Of a stretch of 64,000 nt of DNA, positions 54,393 to 63,279 are shown one piece after another; positions within the stretch are counted from its first letter, which is position 1; every line of letters starts with the position of its first letter. The stretch spans positions 1 through 64,000 of the forward strand of contig CAWEWZ010000010.1 in assembly GCA_963812885.1 (NCBI GenBank), read 5' to 3'. Under the pieces are notes generated by a model. The model was not told where the DNA came from, searched no databases, and saw nothing but the letters and a program-made list of their open reading frames with translations. The position numbers were made by a program, and so were the translations under genes. The DNA is from Bog-756 sp963812885. Lineage in GTDB: Bacteria > Actinomycetota > Acidimicrobiia > Acidimicrobiales > RAAP-2.

Positions 54393-55286
54393 ATGGCCCC
54401 GCGTCTCGACGAAGGCAGCGGCATGGGGGTGGTCGGAGACAACGAGCGTGGTCTTTGGTACGCCGACGTGTCCGGGTGGGGTGTCGACGGGATGCGGAAC
54501 GCGGGGGGCAAGGTCGTGGCCGCGCTCGGTGTGCTCGGCGACATCTTCGCCATGCTCTGCGACGCGGTGTGGTCGACGGGCAGCGCCATCGTCCACCGTC
54601 GATTCTCGTGGTCGGAGTTCGCCGAACAGAGCTGGTTCCTGGCCTCGGTGACCATTCTCCCCACCATCCTGATCGCCATCCCCTTCGGCCTGGTCCTGGT
54701 GCTGGAAGTGGGAGGGCTGGCCGTCCAGATCGGTGCCAATACCGTGGTCGGCGCGGTGGACGCCATCGGCATCGTCCGGGAGGCGGCGCCCGTGATCACG
54801 GCGATCATCCTGTCCGGGGCGGGTGGCTCGGCCATCTGCTCCGACCTCGGATCCCGCACCATGCGCGACGAGATTTCGGCCATGTGGGTCATGGCCGTGG
54901 ATCCGGTCGAACGGCTGGTGGCACCCCGGGTACTGGCCACCGTGGTCGTGGCCCTGTTGCTCAACGGGGTGGTGGCCTTCGCCGGCATCCTGAGCGGCTA
55001 CCTGGCCGCCGTGTTCATCCTCCACACCAGCGCCGGTGGGTTCCTGAACTCGTTCAGCGCCTTCGCCCAGCCGGCCGACGCCATCGAGTCGATGTTCAAA
55101 GCCGGCCTCTTCGGCCTGCTCGCCGCCGTCGTCGCCTCCCACCAGGGCTTGAACGCCAAGAGGGGGCCGGCCGGGGTCGGTGAAGCCGTCAATCGATCGG
55201 TGGTCATCACCGGCATCGGCCTGTTCATCCTCAACCTCCTGGTGACCGACGTGTTCCTGGCCATCGTTCCCCCGAGGATCCTCTAG
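54393..55286 (+). CDS. YrbE/MlaE-family permease, first Mce permease subunit
   Basis: 297 residues. MlaE-type membrane permease of an Mce lipid importer. Hydrophobic helices include WFLASVTILPTILIAIPFGLVLVLEVGGL, VITAIILSGAGGSAICSDLGSRTMRDEISAMWVM (the conserved E-x-AM coupling loop that contacts the ATPase), VLATVVVALLLNGVVAFAGILSGYLAAVFI and ITGIGLFILNLLVTDVFLAI. AAAGGGGGG precedes ATG 54393. First gene of a YrbE-A/B plus MceA-F operon; only 10 bases before the second permease. Confidence 0.93.
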   Translation: MAPRLDEGSGMGVVGDNERGLWYADVSGWGVDGMRNAGGKVVAALGVLGDIFAMLCDAVWSTGSAIVHRRFSWSEFAEQSWFLASVTILPTILIAIPFGLVLVLEVGGLAVQIGANTVVGAVDAIGIVREAAPVITAIILSGAGGSAICSDLGSRTMRDEISAMWVMAVDPVERLVAPRVLATVVVALLLNGVVAFAGILSGYLAAVFILHTSAGGFLNSFSAFAQPADAIESMFKAGLFGLLAAVVASHQGLNAKRGPAGVGEAVNRSVVITGIGLFILNLLVTDVFLAIVPPRIL

Positions 55287-55296
55287 TGGGACCCCG

Positions 55297-56194
55297 ATGA
55301 GCGGTTTGCCGCTGGCCGGAAAGCCGTCGGGGCGCCGGGCCATGGGAGCAGTGGCCGGTTGGGTGGCGTTCCACTCGGTCAATGTCGGATACCGCGTCCG
55401 CAACCAGTTCGTCTGGCTCGGCGAGCTGTTGGTCTTCATCGTCAAGATGATCCGCGCCGTGCCCGACGGTCCTGCGTTACCACCGCCGGGAGCTGTGGCG
55501 ACTGATCGCCGAGGTGACCTTCGGCGGGGGGATCCTGGCCATCGCCGCCAGCACCATCTTCGTCTCCGCCCTTCTGGCCTCGGTGGTCGGCGTCCAGCTC
55601 GGGATCGAAGGTCTGCAGGGCCTCAACATCATCGGCCTGGCCCCTCTGGCCGGCCTGCTCTCCGCCTTCGCCAACACCCGGGAGTTGGCTCCGCTGCTCG
55701 CCGGCTACGGGTTGGCCGCCCAGATGGGCTGCAAGTTCACCGCCCAGCTCGGGGCCATGCGGGTGAACGAGGAGATCGACGCCCTGGAGGTCATGTCGGT
55801 ACCCTCGCTCCCCTACCTGGTCACCACCAGGCTCATCGCCGCCCTGGTCGCCGTGGTCCCGCTGTACCTGTTGGCCCTGTCCGGTGCCTTTCTGGCCACC
55901 CAGTTCGCCGTTCTCACCATCGCCCATCAGGGCTCGGGGACCTACCTCCACTACTTCTACCTCTTCCTCAACCGGCGCGACGTCATCTACTCCGTCCTGA
56001 AGGTCGTCGTCTTCGCCATCCTCGTCACGATCATCCACTGCTACTACGGGATGACCGCGTCCGGTGGACCCGAAGGTGTCGGCCGGGCCACCGGGCGGGC
56101 CATCCGGACCAGCACCGTGGCCATCGCCATCTCCGACATGTTGATGACGCTCCTGTTCTGGGGAGTGTCGGTCCCCCTGAAGGTGACCGGTTGA
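55297..56194 (+). CDS. YrbE/MlaE-family permease, second Mce permease subunit (one frameshift)
   Basis: About 298 residues after correction. The N-terminal helix region VNVGYRVRNQFVWLGELLVFIVKMIRAVP is in the first frame. Near 55467 an extra C (GTGCCCGACG for GTGCCGACG) moves the frame, after which RYHRRELWRLIAEVTFGGGILAIAASTIFVSALLASVVGVQ and GCKFTAQLGAMRVNEEIDALEVMSVP (coupling loop) follow. Ends at 56194, overlapping the TTG start of mceA by four bases (TTGA). Forms the permease dimer with the preceding protein. Confidence 0.9.
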
Positions 56195-57530
56195 GCCTCG
56201 CCGCCCCTCCTGCTCCGGGGCAGGACACGATCGCCGCCGAAGTCGCCGAGCATCCCCGGAGCTGGACGAGGCATCTGGTGGTGCTCGGACTGGTGCTGGT
56301 GGCGTTCCTGGTCGCCGTCGTGGTCTTCGTGCTCGAGTCGTTCGGTGGCGCCTTCTCCACCTACGCGGTGACGGAGGCGCAGCTGCCGGCGGCGTCCACC
56401 GCCGTGGCCCTCGGCGCCCCGGTCGAATACCGCAACGTGACCGTCGGTACCGTCGCCAGCCAGGGCAAGTCCGCCCCCGGAGGGCTGGTCGTCCTGACCC
56501 TTCACATGCAACGCTCGATGCTCCACGTCATCCCGGCCGGGGTGCGGGCGACCGAGACCCCGGTCTCCTTCTTCGGGGATCCCTATGTCGAGCTGATCGC
56601 CCCGGCCAATCCGGGAGCGGCCCGACTTCGTCCCGGAGCCACGATCTCCGCCCTGTACGTCGGCCAGACCGGCTCCCTGCAGGCCACGCTCGGAAGCCTC
56701 GACAACCTGCTCATCAAGCTCCAGCCCGGCGAGCTCGACGCCGCCCTGACCGCCCTGGCCAGCGGGCTGCAGGGCAACGGGACGTCGCTGGGACACAATC
56801 TGGTCAGGGCCAACACCTACTTCCAGCAGATGCTGCCTCTGTGGCCCACCGTCGTGTCCAACCTGAACACGCTGGTCCCGGTGGCCAACCAGTTCGCGGC
56901 CTCCACCCCGGACATCCTCCAGATCCTGGCCAACCAGACGACCACCGCCGGGACGATCAACGACCAGGCCGCAGGCGTCCGCCGGGCCCTCGATGGCGGC
57001 GAGGTCCTGGCCGGCCAGACGGCCTCGCTTCTGACCGCCATCCAGCAGCCCTTCGACGTCCTGTCCGCCGACTCCGGACCCTTCCTGACCGCCATCTCCC
57101 AGAACCCCCGGGAGATCTCCCAGCTCCTCTCGGGGCTCGACGCCTGGGCCAATGCGTGGACGGCGGCCGAGTCGTCGGGCCCCTATCTCCAGCTGTCCCA
57201 GACCGAGGTCGTCGCCAATCCGGCCGACCTCGGGCTGGCCGTTCTCGGCGGACCCCAGGCCGCCGCCTACCTCTCGGCCGGGCTGGGGCCCGGTTTCGTG
57301 AACCCGCCCACCTACACCTCGGCCGGGACCATGACCACCGACGAGGCCCGGTCGCCGTCCGTCGGCTTGCTGTCGACGACGCCGCGCCGACCCCGGTGGT
57401 CGCCGAACCGGCCCAGAGCCGGGCCATCTCGCAGATCGTGGCCGCGGTGAGCGGCGCGCCCCCCGCCTCGCCCGCCGTCTCGACACTGTTGCTCTCGCCC
57501 GTCCTCGAGGGCCTGGTGACCCGATCATGA
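56191..57530 (+). CDS. mceA: MceA-type lipid-transport protein (one frameshift)
   Basis: About 446 residues. TTG start at 56191. One transmembrane helix near the N-terminus (HLVVLGLVLVAFLVAVVVFVLESF) anchors an MCE domain: YAVTEAQLPAASTAVALGAPVEYRNVTVGTVASQG, ETPVSFFGDPYVELIAPAN. A long helical needle-like region follows (SLDNLLIKLQPGELDAALTAL through FLTAISQNPREISQLLSGLDAWANAW). Near 57375 the frame changes so that DDAAPTPVVAEPAQSRAISQIVAAVSGAP is read; a missing base is the simplest repair, the only deletion-type case in the window. The stop overlaps mceB by four bases (ATGA). Confidence 0.9.
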
Positions 57531-58619
57531 GATCCCACCACCGCCATCCGGGGCTCACCGGCACCGTGGTCAAGGTCGTCGTCTTCGCCGTCGTGTCGGT
57601 CATCCTCACCTCGATCGTCATCTCGACGCTGCTCGACGTGAACACCCAGGCCGCCACCGGGTACGTGGCCCAGTTCTCCAACGCCTCGGAGCTGCAGGCC
57701 GGTGACACCGTCCGCATCGCCGGTGTCGAGGTCGGGAAGGTCAGCGCGGTGACGCTTGCAGCAGAACCACGCCGACGTCTCCTTCAGCGTCGACACCTCG
57801 CAGCACCTGACCACGACCACGTTGGCCGCCATCCATTTCGAAAACCTGCTGGGCCAGCGGTTCCTCGCCATCCTCCCCGGCGCCCGCGGCGGCAGGCCCC
57901 TCCCGCCCGGAGGCGTCATCCCCCTCGCCCACACCACGCCGGCCATCAATCTGACGGCGGTGTTCGACGGCTTCCAGCCTCTGTTCTCCGCCCTGTCGCC
58001 GGGCCAGGTGAACCAGCTGGCCGGATCGATCATCGACGTATTCCAGGGCGAGTCGGGGACCGTCTCCAACATCGTGGCCGAGACGGCGACATTGACCAAC
58101 AACCTGGCCGACCGGCAGCAGGTGATCGACACCCTCCTCACCAGCCTGTCCAAGCTGCTCGACACGGTCGGGGTGCACGACACCCAGCTGGGGCAGCTCA
58201 TCGGGAATTTCGACACGCTGATGACCGGTCTGGCCGGGTCGCGGACCCAGCTCGGGTCGGCCATCGACAACCTGGCCACGGCGGAGAGCACCACCAGCGG
58301 CCTCATCAACGAGGCCCAGCCCACCCTCAACCAGGACATCCAGACCCTCAATGGTGCCGTCCAGTCCTTGTCCGCCAACCAGCAAGGCCTCGACGGCGTC
58401 CTCAAGGGGTTCCCCGGCCTGGTCGGCACCCTCACCAAGATCCAGTCCTCGGGCAGCTGGATCAACGTCTACCTCTGCAACCTCACCATCAACGTCTCCG
58501 GGCAGCTGGACGTGTCGCTCGTTCCCGGCGTGAGCCCCACCAACCTGTACCCGAACCCGGTCAAACTGCCCTCGGGACCGATCGGTGACCAGGCCGACCA
58601 CACGGCGAGCTGCTCGTGA
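57527..58619 (+). CDS. mceB: MceB-type lipid-transport protein (one frameshift)
   Basis: About 363 residues. Transmembrane helix VVKVVVFAVVSVILTSIVISTLLDV, then MCE domain YVAQFSNASELQAGDTVRIAGVEVGKVSAVTL. Near 57752 an extra T (CTTGCAG for CTGCAG) shifts the frame; QQNHADVSFSVDTSQHLTTTTLAAIHFENLLGQRFLAILPG continues. The coiled helical region has TNNLADRQQVIDTLLTSLSKLLDTVG and LAGSRTQLGSAIDNLATAE. A C-terminal Cys pair (VYLCNLTINVSG, TASCS) matches the exported Mce C-domain. Overlaps mceC by four bases. Confidence 0.9.
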
Positions 58620-59634
58620 AACGCTTCCGCGAGCGCGACCGGGCCCTGACCGGTCTGGTGGGGGTGGTGGTCGTCACCGTGCTCGTGGTAGGCGCTCTGA
58701 ACTTCCCGAGCCTTCCGCTCATCCACGACAACGCCACCTACCAGGCCGACTTCGCCAATGCCGGGGGTCTCCAGACCGGGGACGTCGTCACCATCGACGG
58801 CGTGAAGGTGGGATCCATCACCGCCATGGCTCTCGAAGGCGACCAGGTGCGGGTCACCTTCACCGCGTCGGGTACCACCCTGGGGTCGGGCTCCTCGGCG
58901 GCCGCCGAGGTTCTCAGCCCAGTCGGCACCGAGTACCTGCAGGTCTCACCGTCGGGCTCCGGCTCCCTCCAGGGTCCGATCCCGCTGTCCCGGACCAGCG
59001 TTCCCTACAACCTGGTGACGGCGCTGTCGGGGCTCGGATCCGAGATCCGCCAGTACAACATCCCCCAGCTCGAGAAGGCGCTCGGGGTCGGGAGCGCTGG
59101 ACTTCAACGGAACCAACCTCAAGGCGACGACCAGCGCCTTCCAGGGTCTGGCCGACATCTCTCGGGTGATCGGCAACGAGGGGCCGGCCCTGGCCACGAT
59201 CGTCTCGCAGGGGGCGAAGCTCAGCGGCGTCCTCTCGCAGCGGAGCCAACAGCTCTTCAACCTCTTCGGACAGAGCGACCTGGTGCTGTCCGTCCTGCAG
59301 CAGCGGCGAGCGGCCATCAACCAGCTCCTCACGGCAACCGGGCGCGCTGAGCGCGCAGATCACCTCGCTCCTGTCGGTCAACCGGCCGGCGCTGACCACG
59401 CTGCTCCAGAACCTCCAGTCGGTGTCGGCGGTGCTGGCCAAGGACAGCAACGACTTCGGACAGGCGCTCCCCGTCCTCGCCGCCTTCAGCCGGTACTCGG
59501 CCAACGCCAGCGGCTCGGGCGCCTTCGTCGACGTGTCGGTGCCCACCATGCTCATTCCCGACAACCTCTCGGTCCAGTGCTCGGCGCCCGGGGCCGAACC
59601 GAGCCGCAACCCTCAAGTGGGGTGCCGGCCATGA
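58616..59634 (+). CDS. mceC: MceC-type lipid-transport protein (two frameshifts)
   Basis: About 338 residues. N-terminal helix GLVGVVVVTVLVVGALNFP, then MCE domain YQADFANAGGLQTGDVVTIDGVKVGSITAM, AEVLSPVGTEYLQV. Break near 59094 (GGGAGCG), then ALDFNGTNLKATTSAFQGLADISRVIGNEG and LSGVLSQRSQQLFNLFGQSDLVLSVLQQRRAAINQLLTATG. Second break near 59342 (ACCGGGCGCG for ACCGGCGCG), then ALSAQITSLLSVNRPALTTLLQNLQSVSAVLAKDSNDFGQALPVLAAFSRY to the end at 59634. Both breaks fit a one-base insertion. Overlaps mceD by four bases. Confidence 0.9.
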
Positions 59635-60848
59635 CCCCGCGCGTCTACGGGCTGGGGATTGCCAGACGGCCCTCGTTCCTCCGCCGGCTCCCGCTCCGCA
59701 AGATCGTGACGGTGGTGGCCGCGGCCCTGGTCGCCCTGGTCGTCGCCGGCCTCGTCGTCCTGGTGGCCACCGGACCCTCCACCATGACCATCTCGGCCCG
59801 CTTCGCCACCGCCCCCGGCCTCTTCACCGGAAACTCGGTCGACGTCCTCGGCATGCCGGTCGGGAGCGTCACCAGGATCACACCCGGGCCGACCTACGTG
59901 ACGGTGACCATGCAGGTGCCCAGCTCCACGCCGGTCCCCGCCCATGCCGAGGCGATGATCATGGCTTCCGAGGTGGTCAACGACCGGTTCGTGCAACTCA
60001 ACCCCGGGTACAGCGGGGGACCCCGGATGCAGGACAACGCCGTCATCCCCCTGTCGCGCACGGCGGTGCCCATCTCCGTCGACGAGATCGTCGACAGCCT
60101 CGACCAGCTGGCCAAAGCCCTCGGGCCCAACGGCGCCAACGCCCACGGCGCCTTGTCCGCGTTCGTGGCCAGCTCGGCCCACGCCTTCGGCGGCAACGGC
60201 ACCGCCCTGCACTCGACCCTGACGTCGCTCGGCCAGGCCCTGAACGCCCTTTCGTCCAAGAGCCCGCAGCTGACCGCGCTCTTCGACAACCTGGGAAACC
60301 TCAGCCACGTCGCCTCCCGGTACACGGGCACCTACCAGGCGTTCGCCAACAACCTGGCCGCGGTGAGCACCGACCTGGCCGGAGACGACAGCGACATCGG
60401 CTCCACCCTGGCCAACCTCCAGAAGGCGCTCGGGGCGCTGGCCCAGTTCACGGCGACCAACTCCACCGCCCTCGGGAACAGCGTCACCAATCTCGACGCC
60501 TTCGCCGGTGCCGTGGCCGCCAAACAGCAGGCGCTGGCCCAGGCCCTCCAGGCCCTTCCCATCGCGCTGGGCAACATCTCGCAGGCCGTCGATCCGAAGG
60601 CGGCGGGGGGCACGGCGTTGCGGGCCCGATTCGACACCACCGGTGACTCGGCCGGCTTCTCCCAGTCGGTGTGCGGCAACCCGCTGCTCCGCCTCCTGCT
60701 CCTCTCGATCGACCGATCCCAGGACAAGGACCCGGCCGTCGATCTCGACTGCGGGGTGAACGGCCTGCTGGCCGGGCTCCCCACCCCTCCGGGTGCTTCG
60801 GCGGGGCCCAACCTGTCACTCGGTGCGTTGGTGGGAGGTCAGCCATGA
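59631..60848 (+). CDS. mceD: MceD-type lipid-transport protein
   Basis: 405 residues in one clean frame. N-terminal helix IVTVVAAALVALVVAGLVVLVAT, MCE domain MTISARFATAPGLFTGNSVDVLGMPVGSVTRITPG through EVVNDRFVQLNPGYSGGPRM, then a long helical region (DEIVDSLDQLAKALGPNGANAHGALSAFV, LGNLSHVASRYTGTYQAFANNLAAVSTDLAG). The C-terminal part has SVCGNPLLRLLLLSIDRS and LDCGVNGLLAGLP. The ATGA overlap at 59631-59634 couples it to mceC; its stop overlaps mceE by four bases. Confidence 0.93.
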   Translation: MTPRVYGLGIARRPSFLRRLPLRKIVTVVAAALVALVVAGLVVLVATGPSTMTISARFATAPGLFTGNSVDVLGMPVGSVTRITPGPTYVTVTMQVPSSTPVPAHAEAMIMASEVVNDRFVQLNPGYSGGPRMQDNAVIPLSRTAVPISVDEIVDSLDQLAKALGPNGANAHGALSAFVASSAHAFGGNGTALHSTLTSLGQALNALSSKSPQLTALFDNLGNLSHVASRYTGTYQAFANNLAAVSTDLAGDDSDIGSTLANLQKALGALAQFTATNSTALGNSVTNLDAFAGAVAAKQQALAQALQALPIALGNISQAVDPKAAGGTALRARFDTTGDSAGFSQSVCGNPLLRLLLLSIDRSQDKDPAVDLDCGVNGLLAGLPTPPGASAGPNLSLGALVGGQP

Positions 60849-62040
60849 GGCTCGGCCTCACCGCCATACCTGAGGGCCGCCCCCGCCACCCACGCCGGGC
60901 GGGGCCAGCCCTACGGTGGGCGGGTCCGGACCGCAGGCCGGGCCTGGCGATCGGCCGGCGTGGCGCTGGCCCTGGTCGGCGCCGTCGCCATGAGCGGCTG
61001 TGCCAGCCTGCAGTCCCTCCCCAAGGTCAGCGGCCTCGACACGCCCACCTATCCCGTCTACGCGGCGTTCGCCAACGTCCTCAATCTGCCCGATCAGGCC
61101 CAGGTCCGGGAGGGGGCACAAGTCGTCGGCCAGGTGGGATCGATATCCACCCGGGACTACCAGGCCGACCTGACCCTGGACATCAAGACGTCGGTCCGGC
61201 TGCCGGTGGGGACGATCGCCCAGGTCCGCTTCGACGATCCGCTGGGCGACGAGTACATCCTCCTCCAGCCCCCGTCGACCCCGCCGGCCACCACCGCCGA
61301 TGACAGCAGTCGGTTCCTCGCCCCGGGAGCCCACATACCCGACAGTTCGACCAGCACCGCCCCCAGCGTCGAGGACACCTTCGGGGCCCTCTCGCTGGTC
61401 CTCAACGGCGGGGGGATCAACCAGCTGCAAACCATCATCGGGCAGCTGAACGACACCTTCAACGGCAACCAGACGCCGATCCGCTCCTTCCTGACCACCA
61501 TCGACAACGGTGTGAGCTCCCTGGCCGGCGGCCGAGCCGCCATCGACGACGCCCTGACCTCCATCTCGAACCTGAGCGGCAAACTGAACGGCGGTGGGCC
61601 GACCATCGCCAACGGCATCGACGCCCTGGGCCCGGCCGTCGGGGTGCTGGCCAGCGAGAACCGGCAGATCTCCGGGCTGCTGACCCAGCTGTCCACCCTG
61701 GGCGCGGTCGGCACCCGGATCGCCCAGGCAGAGCGGGCAGAACGCCGTCAACGACGCCCACGACCTGTTGCCGGTCGTGCAGCAGCTCAACTCGGTGTCG
61801 GAGCAGCTCGCCCCCGACCTGAAGGCGGTGGCCAGCTTCGAGGCCGAGACCCCCAAGATCGCCCCCGGTGACTACCTGCAGGTGAATGCCATCGTCAACG
61901 TGCTCCTGCCTCCCGGGGGCTTCGAGCCGACCCCGCTGGGCGCGGAGATGACCGGCACCCGGACGGCCACGCCTTCCGGATCCCCGCCGTTGCAGGGAGG
62001 CCAGGCCGTGTCCGGACTCCTGACCGCGAGTCTGTCATGA
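60845..62040 (+). CDS. mceE: MceE-type lipid-transport lipoprotein (two frameshifts)
   Basis: About 397 residues. ATG 60845 overlaps the mceD stop. The start region is Arg-rich and out of frame until about 60945, where one extra base is needed to join it to GVALALVGAVAMSGCASLQSLPKVSG, a hydrophobic segment with a lipobox-like Cys (MSGC). The MCE domain is YPVYAAFANVLNLPDQAQVREGAQVVGQVGSISTRDYQADLTLDI, then GTIAQVRFDDPLGDEYILLQPP. A second break near 61728 (CAGGCAG for CAGCAG) leads to NAVNDAHDLLPVVQQLNSVSEQLAPDLKAVASFEA and a C-terminal GDYLQVNAIVNVLLPPGG. Lipid-anchored member of the hexamer, as in mycobacterial LprK-type MceE. Confidence 0.88.
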
Positions 62041-62050
62041 CCGAGGACCC

Positions 62051-63172
62051 ATGAAGCAGAACCTCCTGCCACGAATGATCGCCCTGGCCATCGTCATCGT
62101 CGTCGGCATCTACTACATCGCCTTCGACGTCATGCAGTACCACGTCACCTCCCAGCCGTTCCCGGTGACCGTCCTGGTGCCGAGCGCCGGCGGCCTGTAC
62201 ACGGGCGCGGACGTGACCTACCGGGGGGTGCAGGTGGGGACGGTCACGGCGCTCGACCTCGACCCGCGGGACGTGGCCGTCAAATTGGCGATACGGGCGG
62301 GCGAGCACATCCCCGACAACGGACCGGTCCTGGTCAAGGAGCTCTCGGCGCTGGGCGAGCAGTACCTCGACCTGCAGCCGGTCACCGACGCGGGACCCGA
62401 CCTGCACCCCGGTACCGTCATCCCCGCCGACCGGGTGTCCCTGCCCACGCCGATCGGCAATGCGCTGGTGGACCTCAACACCATGCTCCAGAGCGTCAAC
62501 CCACAGGATCTGGTCACCGACGAGAACTTCCTGGCCAGCGCCTTCGTCGGTACCGGACCGGATCTGCGGACGATCATCGTGACCGGCCAGCGACTGTCCA
62601 ACGCCCTGATCGCCGCCCAACCGGAGACCGTGAACCTGGTCGTCGACGGTCAGGCCGACCTGCAGACGCTGGAGGCGACCGACGGCGATCTGGCCACCTT
62701 CTCCCAGGGCCTGGCTTCGTTGACCGGTCAGTTGCGGAACTCGGACGGCGACGTCCGGGCACTGATCCGCACCAGCCAGTCCGCCGAGCAACAGCTCAAC
62801 CCCTTCCTGGCCGCCGACAACGCCCACATCAGCGCCCTCGTCTCGAGCCTGGCCACCGACGCCCAGGTGTCCGACGAGCACGACCAGGACGTCCAAGCCG
62901 TCTTCGAGCTCCTCCCCGTCGTCTCCGGTGACCTGGCCTCGGTGGTGGGAGGCGGACGCGTGCACGGAGAACTCGACTTCAACACCGCCGACCCGGTGTG
63001 CGCCTACATCCCGGGAAGCCTGATCCCCGGGCCGACCCAGGCGGTGGCCAGCCCGGACCTGACCAACACGTGCACCGGCTCGGCGCCGGGCCTGCTCGTG
63101 CGCGGCGCCAACAGCAGCTCCGACCTTCTCGGGTGGCTGAGCCCGAACAGCATGCGCCCGTCCTCGGGCTGA
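62051..63172 (+). CDS. mceF: MceF-type lipid-transport protein
   Basis: 373 residues in a clean frame. GAGGA precedes ATG 62051. Transmembrane helix MIALAIVIVVGIYYIAFDV, MCE domain FPVTVLVPSAGGLYTGADVTYRGVQVGTVTALDLD and VKELSALGEQYLDLQP, helical region NALVDLNTMLQSVNPQDLVTDENFLASAF. A Cys-containing C-domain (DPVCAYIPG, TNTCTGS) follows. Completes the six-subunit Mce ring that shuttles lipids across the periplasm-like space to the YrbE permease. No Mce ATPase (MlaF) is adjacent, as is usual for actinobacterial mce operons. Confidence 0.93.
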   Translation: MKQNLLPRMIALAIVIVVGIYYIAFDVMQYHVTSQPFPVTVLVPSAGGLYTGADVTYRGVQVGTVTALDLDPRDVAVKLAIRAGEHIPDNGPVLVKELSALGEQYLDLQPVTDAGPDLHPGTVIPADRVSLPTPIGNALVDLNTMLQSVNPQDLVTDENFLASAFVGTGPDLRTIIVTGQRLSNALIAAQPETVNLVVDGQADLQTLEATDGDLATFSQGLASLTGQLRNSDGDVRALIRTSQSAEQQLNPFLAADNAHISALVSSLATDAQVSDEHDQDVQAVFELLPVVSGDLASVVGGGRVHGELDFNTADPVCAYIPGSLIPGPTQAVASPDLTNTCTGSAPGLLVRGANSSSDLLGWLSPNSMRPSSG

Positions 63173-63279
63173 GGTTTTGGACTCCACCGGCCGGGTATAG
63201 GCGAGACCAGACGTTTTTCTCGTCTGCACGGCCGCTGCCAACAGCGAGTCGGTCAGAAGAGGGGCCGGAAGGGGGGAGG
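63173..63279. other. Short gap after mceF
   Basis: About 107 bases. A weak hairpin (CAGACG at 63208-63213 with CGTCTG at 63221-63226 around a T-rich loop) is the only structure seen. It may be a partial terminator or attenuator before the next gene. Confidence 0.3.

Noticed and set aside
55297..61871. Programmed ribosomal frameshifting in the mce operon
   Set aside because: The breaks occur at unrelated places in each gene, lack slippery heptamers, and resemble those in unrelated genes across the window.
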